NCBI GenBank assembly: GCA_036345935.2
Contig: JADWOT020001561.1
Location: 496,001 to 560,000, forward strand
Reading direction: 5' to 3'
Source of the DNA: Taenia hydatigena
Lineage: Eukaryota > Platyhelminthes > Cestoda > Cyclophyllidea > Taeniidae
DNA length: 64,000 bases
Positions 55,894 to 64,000 of the stretch are shown here, in pieces. The position numbers and the translations under genes are program-made. The notes below the pieces were generated by a model. That model was not told the DNA's origin. It saw only the letters and a list, made by a program, of their open reading frames with translations, and made no database searches. The number at the start of each line of letters is the position of its first letter. Positions within the stretch are counted from its first letter, which is position 1.

Positions 55894-55914
55894 TTTTATT
55901 ATTATTATTATTAA
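55894..55914. repeat. (ATT)n microsatellite
   Basis: About six TTA/ATT units in the gene-poor right part. Confidence 0.8.
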
Positions 55915-58900
55915 TACTGGCTCTTATTCTATCGAAGGTTTCTTACCAACACGTTCACTGTTGACATCACACGTATGTGGCACATCATTTTCTCATCTGG
56001 GCCTGCATGTCACGCATATGTGACCTGCGTTTTTTATCCCCTTATGACGAAAGCTTGCAACAAATCGTGTGGTAAATAAGTCGGTTATGTTTAAAATAAT
56101 AAATTGGATGCAGGGTGCTCAGTGTTTTGGAGGGCGAAAGCACTTTTAGTAGTTTTAAAATCGGTTACTTCGGCAGTGTAGGCGTTGATGTCACTTTGGT
56201 GCAATAAAATGTTAAAATGTGGCAGTCGCTTATTCCCCTAGACTGGCGGTAGGCATTTCAATGGCGACATCATCGTTATCTCATTGCCATCATACTACTA
56301 CCAAAACTAGCGGTAAACGAGTTAATCACCACTTTTTTTTATTTGCGCACACGGTTTTACCTGTGTTTTTTTCTAGGTTTGTCAATTAAAAACTGTGCTC
56401 CCTGTAAATTTATCCATTTAACCACTGGTTGATTGAGGTGGTAGTAGCCAATAGTAAAAATATCCCTGCTATCTGTTTCAACTAATCCTCTTTGACATTT
56501 GATATGGGGAAGGGATAGGTACTGCCTTGCTTCTTTTTCTCGACTGCAAATTTTATAGAGACGTGGATTTTGGTTAAAAGCTTATTCCTAAAACATTTTT
56601 GATAAATATATACCTAGTCTCCTATCCGGCTATCAGGAGTGAGCATGCACCATTCTGCGTAGATGCGACGTCTCTGGTCCTTATTGGCAACGTCTCGAAG
56701 ACAATCCCAGTCGTGGTAGTTCCCATACCAACACTACAGCAGTAATTCGACACCTCGATCATTCAGTCATAGCATGGAATGCGTAATCCTGGACACAAAG
56801 TCAGCGCGAAGACAGTGAGGCATGGTAGGACGGATCTGAATTGAACGATTGTCATACCACGTCCATGACCTGGGGGGTGGCAGTGTTGCATAAAGTAGAA
56901 TCATTCGAAACAAAAGCGGTCGTGCTGCATAAATTTTATGATATTTCTATCTTTATTTCCGAAGTTTCTAGCTGCTACCCCATGCTGTAGGTGAAGTTGA
57001 AATGCTATGCACGCATGGCATTGAGTAGGTTCTCGAATTTGGCTGTGTTGGTATGCTTCATAGATTCCAGTTGAAGTTGTTTCCGTTGAAAACCAATGGA
57101 ATTTATGCACCGTGTGCATTTTTCAAAGGGGCAGCCGATTTAGCTGGTTTTTATCATGTTTTTATCAAATCTCCCTTTTTTGCGCTCCTGTTATTCCTGG
57201 CGTTCCTGGATTTCCAGGAACTTAAAATAGTCTGCCCTAAAAGGAATTTTGAGGCAGTTTTTCTGCCTCCATTTCCTTACATTTAATGATCTTTCGATGC
57301 GTGTGTCTTGTCCACAAATTCATTTTTAATGAGTGAGCTTTTATTTCACCATTTTGGATCAAATTTCCTCTCTTCTTGCGGTGTTTCTCCACTATCTACA
57401 CTTCCGAAGTGGTATACTGAAAATTTTCCTCAATCTTTTTTACAAAAGGGCGGGGTTGTTTAAAGTACTTTTGATTTATTCTAATGTGGTGATCATAGGT
57501 GCATTAAAATGCTTATTTTGTTGGAGAATATCTGCTCCCTCCCTCCTCTCTGTTCATTTGAGAGGTATTTGCTTGTTTCTGGGTTGAAAGCAGAGATTTT
57601 TCCCCTGCATTTCTGAGTGATAATTGTTTAACTGTATTTTCAAGTACGATGAGCCTTGGATCTACGGTTTTTACCTCCGTCCTATATGAGGAGTTTTATG
57701 ACCATTCATTGTTGCCCTCTCACCTTCTCCTCACATCATTAGTGAACTTCTCATGCTGGTACTGCTTATCACAACTTCAATGGACGACTCGAAAGTTACA
57801 GTAATGGATGGCCATTTTTGCGATAGATTGAGATGGGTCGAAGGGCAGAGTGGGGGAGATAACTTAACCCTTAGTCAGTGCTTTTGTTCAGAGGCATTTT
57901 CGTGCTTTCGCCTCCCTTTCCATTCACTGAGCTGTTTTCACCCACTAGTTGCCTCCTCCAGCTTACACCGCTCTCCCTCTCCCAGGGCATGAAAACGATC
58001 GGAGTGGCGGTTCGTACTTATGCCCAATTGGCGAATTTTGTGCCACAAAAGATGGACACAATGTTCTCTAATCAAAACTTCTGCAAGACAGGCAAAACCG
58101 CTGCATCCACTCCCGCGCCTTATCACTAAACCCATTGCAACCACCATCATCATTATGATGATGATGAAAGTTGGTGTTACAACTGCTTTGAAGTGATGGT
58201 AAAAGTGAGATGAAAGTATGACCTTAGAGATTATGGCGGTGGTTAGCGTTTGTTAAGGGGGTTGGTAGGTGGGTGGGCGCTTCTTGCCTAATTCTAAACA
58301 CCGAATATAAAAAAATGAGGGAGTGAAGTGCGGAGTGAGCAGTGAAATTAGTTGCTCACCCCTTAACCCGTCCCCCTTCCTCCCCCTTAATGCGGGCTAT
58401 AAAGCATGTTGGGATAATGTCTTTTGTGTCCTCGTAAGGCATAATCTTAGTTAGCGCCTCAGAATTAGAAAGGCTTTATTGCATTGCTAAATTCTCCAGC
58501 TGTACGATGTATGGCGAATATACATGGGGAAGGTTTTCAAAATGATCTTAATATTGCTTGAAAGGCATCTTAAAATGGCGTTTTTCTTCCACACAGACAG
58601 TTTGAAGGTGACTCGGTGAATCGCTTGTAGGGATTGTTTTGAGACCGAAAATTGTCAATTGACTGCCATATTATGCGATCCAACGCTTGGTTAGCCGGTC
58701 AACTACTTCTGTTGTGTGAAACGGTTAGGGTGGATACGGTATGTGGTGATGGACTTTTTGGTAAAGGTGGCTATCGTCAAAAGTAGCACATGATGACGGG
58801 TTTTTGGTACTAAGAAGGCTGTTATGCTTCCACAACTTTTGGGGAATCCCTTGTGATTTAATCGACTTCGTCATGCGTAGAAATGCAGGGCGGATGTGGC

Positions 58901-61890
58901 GATGAGGTTACATTCGAAAGGCATGGTTTCTTGAAACCACCAAGTGTCTTTCATCATCGGCGTCGTTGAGTTTGACTCCACTGAACTTGCAGTCGGTCTT
59001 TAACACGGATTATAGGATGCCATCGTCAATAATTGGCCACTGAGGCCGCAATCCATGTCTTTATTAATGGGTTTCATCTGGCATTTATCATCCTTTAGTT
59101 TGTCAGAGATGTAGAGGTGGGGTTAGTGGCTGAGGTAAGGGAAGCAAGTGCTGCAGTGCTATTTTTATTCTGGTTGTTGCTGATGCCGATAGTGGCGGGT
59201 TGTGAATGTTTTTAAATCGTAATAATCTTTAATAAGCGATAACTCACTTCCATTCCATTAGAGTGGCAAAAAGCGAAGAGTTAAAGGTATTGTTCAAGTT
59301 TAATAAATCTGCTTCTTAAAGTGGGAAATTGCAAAATTTCTGTGTGCTAACCCAATTCCTATGCCTTGAATTTCGTGATTTCACGGGATCCATTCACCGA
59401 ATCGAGCCCAGCTCTTGTGGAGCTGCGTATGTTTCTGTGCGGTTAATGTAAGTCGAGAATGCTGCCTCACGAACACGTTTTCCTTGACATGAATGGACGA
59501 ACTCTTTTGTTCTCACAAAAATAAAAGGGGGCTTTTCAATCAGCTTATGGTCATATTTTCATCTATTTCAGGCGCTTTGAACAAGCTCTCATTGCCTGTC
59601 CTTTGGAGCGTAAACTTCGTCTCTATGGAAGGTACGTGGGTCACTTTCTTGGGTTACAGAAACTTGAGACGAAGTCCCATGTTTTTAATGCTTAAATCTC
59701 GACTAGTCAGAAATTCATGAGTAAAAAAAGCAGGTTTAAAACGTTTTCTTTTAATTAATCTTTTATTTAAGTAAGCTCTTTAGTGGCGACACATTGTACT
59801 AGATTCCCGTCCATACCATTAACGAGGCGACAATTCTACAATTATGCGTTTAGCTGTGCTTTAGTAGTCTCGCACATCTTTATTCAGCACTCTGCTTCAT
59901 CACACGAATTTTTTTGCTCATGGTTGCAAAAGTTAACTGTTATCCATGTTTAATTTCCGACCGAATTACTTATGTTTTTAATAAATACTTGCCTTGAAGA
60001 AGGCTAGACCCTTCGCCCAGTCTAAATTAGAATGGCCTTGGCTCCCAATCTCACTGATCCTCGAGATTCCTCGAGACGTGCAGAATCGGTCGGATAAGTG
60101 AAGGCTAGCATTGAAAAAAGGAAGAGAAGTATAGACAGTAAAAATGCCCATGTATTTTTGTATAATCGGGTGTGAGTCTCCCCTTAGTCTCGATGTGTAC
60201 CTGGAAATGGCGTTTTTTGGACAAGCTGTAGTCGCAGCTGCTCAATGTATTCAAATAATGAGAAATGATGGGTCGAATTTTGGCGATTGTGATTGAACTA
60301 TCGGTTCATTCGTCGGTGGATCAAGGAGGTAGAATGAAGCAGAGGAGGAGGCTGTGTTGCTGAGACTGCTAGTTAGTCAGCGCATCCATTCTGTAGCGCA
60401 AACATTTGTGGTGCTAACAATTCAGATCAGGTTGTCGTCAAAACTGGTCCCCCTTGCAAGTGTGGAGTGAGGAGAAATGCGTCTCTCTGACAATATTTCT
60501 CGCAATTGTATGTTGCATTGAATTTTCCTCCTTTCCTAAATTTTTCGATGTGGGAAGTTGCAGTTGAGTCTTTTAGTGCTACCGCCGCTGCTCTCTCCTT
60601 TCGCATTCGATTATCGCAAGTGTGAAAATGTTACAAATTCCAAAGGGATTTCACGGAAAAGAGGCGTTTTTATGTCACTTTTTGTTCACTGGTGTCCCTC
60701 TATTCCTTATTCATTTGGATGATGTAGATTATTCAATTAGCAGAATGGTATTTTCTCAGATTAAATTTATGGAGGATATTTGGTGTAAGAGATTATTCGG
60801 ATACTTGCACTATTGAGCAGAATCTCTTAGATCACTATTTGATGAGAGGCATGGAAGGCTCAAGTGTTACTTTTTCGGCTGTATCCTATCAAATGTCATG
60901 CTGTGAAAAAGCCGAAATCACGAACACGGATCTAACAAATAAAATTGTGTTAAAATGACCATCTGTGATGGGCTACGGAGGGGTTCTAGGCTGATAGCCA
61001 TTCGAGTTTGGCTTGAATTAGTATAATGAGGGAAACCTATGCAGGTCTGGAAAATTCCGCAATGAAGGAACAATAAGAGCTGTAACATGCAAGCGTATTG
61101 AAAAGCGTTAAGGAATTAACGGTCGTGGGTTAGCGTTTAAGGGAGTGAAAATGCTTCATTCTAAGTTTGGGCTGAGGGAACAGGCATTTCAGCCCGTGTC
61201 TGGCTGTCTATCCGGCCATCCAGCTACTTATATATCTATCAATCATCATCAAATCTATCTGTTCATCCGTCTGTACATAATTTTAGGATGGATAAGCAAA
61301 TTACACGTTGTAGAAGTGGGCATAACGCCACCAATCTATTCTTTCATGTATCTATCTGGCTGACTGACTTTTACTTCCAATGATAAGAATGATGAAACCT
61401 CAAATAACATTATTAGCTCTACAACTCATGTTATCAAGTGTTGGGAAAGATTCATTCGTGAGATTTTAGAAGGAACGGGGGCTGATCTTAAACTTACGTT
61501 CCGACCTCATCCACCTTCTTTGTCATTTTGGCCGTTGATGGCCCTAACTTTGTTATTGGTGTGACATTCATTGGAGTTGATGGCGTTCTATCCCGGCATT
61601 CTACCTAAGAGGGCAACTGTCACCTCCCTTTTTGCTCATCACTACTTGACTATCAGCTGCCATTCCGCAAATCAGATCTGAGGGAGGGTGAAAATGTGGT
61701 CGGTCAGCTCAGAAGAGGAAGAGGAGGCGAAAGGTGCATTCTGTTGAAGCCATGGAAAACAAAAGGCGATTGACGTCAGAGGATAAGGAGTTGGGCGTCC
61801 TGTTGGTGGTGGAGATTGCGGGGAGGCATGTAGAGTAGTGGAAAAAAGGACCAGTCGAAGTGCCTATTGGGATTGTCACGAAATCAGTGT

Positions 61891-61915
61891 TAGTGGTGGT
61901 GGTGGTGGTGGAGGT
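61891..61915. repeat. (GGT)n microsatellite
   Basis: Seven or eight GTG/GGT units, interrupted at the end by GGAGGT. Confidence 0.85.
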
Positions 61916-64000
61916 GACGATGACTTCCACCTGTAGATACCCAGAAAAAATAGTTGGGGTGATAAAAGTGGCTGCAGTGGAAGGTAATCACTGATTGTGA
62001 AACTTACTAACGTACGAATGGATCGAGTGTTGAACGATGGCATTTTCAGGTGTATTGTCAGTAATGTGTGCAATTAAAGCGAGAGTGCAGATAATTGGGA
62101 ATAGAACCATGACAGGAATGGAGAATTTGAGACAAGACTGAGCGCGTGTTCATGCTGTTCATATCACGAGCACCTCGAGAGCAATTTGAATTTCCTCTGG
62201 CGTGTGGTTCATTTGTTGCTTTATTGATGACTGGAGTAGTTTAGTTAATCAGTAGTTGATGTTCCAAAGGAAGGATGGCGCCGAATGTTGGCCTGTGCGT
62301 AGTCGTTGTGGGTGTGGGTGTTAAGTGCAATTGTGGGCATAAACTAAAGCTCTCTTAAATCCCCAGCCAACTTAGGGGTTGAGTGCAAAAGATGACTTAA
62401 GGGCACCAGAGGCATCATTGTTAATCTGAGCTGCTCGCCCTGTTATTTGAGTCTTATTTCTGTAACATTCAATTTACCATTGTATTCGAGTAGAATAGAA
62501 GGGAACAGAACAGAGTGTGGTGAAGGTTTCTTTTACCGACTGCATGAAATCTGTCCTTTATTGGTACTTCTCCAGTTCTGGGAGTCACTATTGTACTTGT
62601 ATTATTAGAACCATTTTCACAATGGTCTTGAGTTATCTCAGTTCCGTCTAGGTGTTTTTTATTGAACGAAGCAACTGATGCCAAATCTTTGACCCATCTC
62701 GGAATCTGTTGCCTTACTCTTATGGTATTCCTGATATTTTCGGTGGTTGATACTACTCTTATTGACAATGTTGATTTCGTCAAACCTTTTGAGTTTTGGC
62801 CTTTTCTACTGCCTGATTTTCTTCCATTCGACTGCGGTTGTTCGCTCTCACTTGCATCGGTGGCCTTGCTCCGAATGCACTTTAGTGTTGGGTCAAAAAA
62901 GCCTGTTTAAAAGTCGTGTTAATCGGGTTTTAACCGCAAAAATGTTGTAGCCAAAGCTAATCTGCTTAAATGCTCGGTTTTTTTTTCCGTTTTCGTTTCG
63001 AAAACATTGCCCTTCACCGGGGGCGTCTCGTAGGACTTGTCATGCTATTTCTGGTAAACTGACCTATTAGAAGATGATTACCTGAACAAATTTCACTTAC
63101 TAATGCTTACATGAAGCGATGCTCGTAACCTGTCTGCTGTCAGGTTTTTCTACCCATGAATCTCTACCCGCGCCACATTTTTGGTTTCAACCTTGTAAAA
63201 ATCTGATCCTATTAAATCATATACCCTCATGTGCAGTGCGTTAAGGTGCATTCCTTTGGTTAAATTGAAAATGGAAAAGTGTGAAAAGCGATGCTTGTTT
63301 CTTTTTTAAGGTCCGTGAATACTTCGGAAGCCACAATGAATAGATTTATTGGGGCATTGTTGGTTAAGCCTATAAGGAGACCAGGTGTGGATTTTATTTG
63401 GCATTTATATTTGGCTCAATCAAGCGCCAATTAATGAAATAAACCCCATAAAGGCAGCATATATCGGCCCGTTACGTGCTCAATGCTGTTTAAATACTAT
63501 TCGGGCCTTAATCCATTCTATTCTCAAATCATCGTAACATAAGGATGTAGCGATATTAAAAGGTTTCTATTTTGAAAAGGTTTTAAACTGAATAACAATA
63601 AGTCTTAGTTACGCACAATGGTGGGTGGCTATCCTCCCACCCTTCTCTACGGTAAAAAATTCTATCCGTATGCTTGTGAGCCTTCCTTCAAACACTTGGT
63701 GGAAGTGGTCAGTTATATTCCTCGTTGCAGCAGATAAAGGTTCTCGAACGCTTCGCACTATACCGCCACTAGTCTAGCACTGCAGTTGATTCGGTCGCCT
63801 TGATAGCACACGCAATGCAGAAGCAGCTTCACCATTGAAGAAGAGGAACGATGCGCGACTAGTGATTAGTACCGAAGGTCGTATGCCCAGTGCTACATGT
63901 CGCCACTGTGGAAGTCAATGCGTGAGACTACAGCGGTAGCGTAAGTGTGCAACTACGTGTCATTGAAGCCATTTTCATCCTCCTACAGCTTCATCCAAGG

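Larger units (their letters stand above)
48406..64000. other. Gene-poor right third of the window
   Basis: No recognisable gene was found over 15.6 kb. The first few hundred bases are probably the stomatin 3' untranslated region. Open frames (for example 48722-49210, 49565-49936 and 57753-58129, all plus strand) are leucine-, cysteine- and phenylalanine-rich and match no family. The last 400 bases are GC-richer and end with a TCCTCCTACAG acceptor-like word at about 63986, which could precede an exon continuing outside the window. Confidence 0.5.

Noticed and set aside
58150..58170. CATCATCAT-T-ATGATGATG palindrome as a regulatory site
   Set aside because: It is a trinucleotide repeat that happens to be symmetric, with no gene nearby.
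62660..62720. Antigen B-like core on the minus strand (GAGATGGGTCAAAG)
   Set aside because: Only the six-base GGTCAA word agrees; the flanking frame has none of the helix pattern or gene structure.

Overview
The window looks like nuclear DNA of a cyclophyllidean tapeworm, most likely a taeniid (Echinococcus, Taenia or Hydatigera). The evidence is a complete two-exon antigen B (8-kDa hydrophobic ligand binding protein) gene at 24.4 kb. It lies between a gene with an LDL-receptor class A domain (left, minus strand) and a metastasis-associated protein MTA gene (right, minus strand). As I recall, those are the genes that flank the antigen B cluster in Echinococcus. Genes are split by GT-AG introns, and intergenic DNA is AT-rich and full of repeats.

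Layout. 1-13.5 kb: a four-exon (or longer) minus-strand gene running off the left edge. Read across its splice junctions it looks like a prohormone-4 (IDLSRF-like) neuropeptide precursor with one LDLa domain, not an LDL receptor. Two nearly identical inverted repeat arms of about 0.83 kb sit in its introns 1 and 3. 13.5-22.6 kb: repeats and several anonymous exon-like islands. 22.6-24.8 kb: one antigen B pseudogene, then one intact antigen B gene with a TATA box. 27.2-34.1 kb: a second large inverted repeat with arms of about 1.1 kb. Each arm carries the same proline-rich first-exon-like ORF facing inward, and the spacer holds an annexin-like fragment. A dispersed element of about 170 bp occurs at least nine times between 1.9 and 31.7 kb, and I found none to the right of that.

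37.6-42.5 kb: a full ten-exon MTA gene (BAH, ELM2, SANT, GATA finger) with an extra C2H2 finger formed across a splice junction. 46.2 kb: a first exon with the KEN-box N-terminus of the BUB1/BUBR1 (Mad3) family, whose remaining exons I could not find. 47.3-48.4 kb: an intronless stomatin gene. 48.4-64 kb: no gene I can recognise.

The genes do not form an operon or pathway. They are an antigen B locus and its neighbours: secreted lipid binding (antigen B), a secreted neuropeptide precursor, chromatin repression (MTA in NuRD), spindle checkpoint (BUB fragment) and membrane organisation (stomatin). Exon coordinates were derived by hand from splice signals and reading phase; no alignment or transcript data were available.
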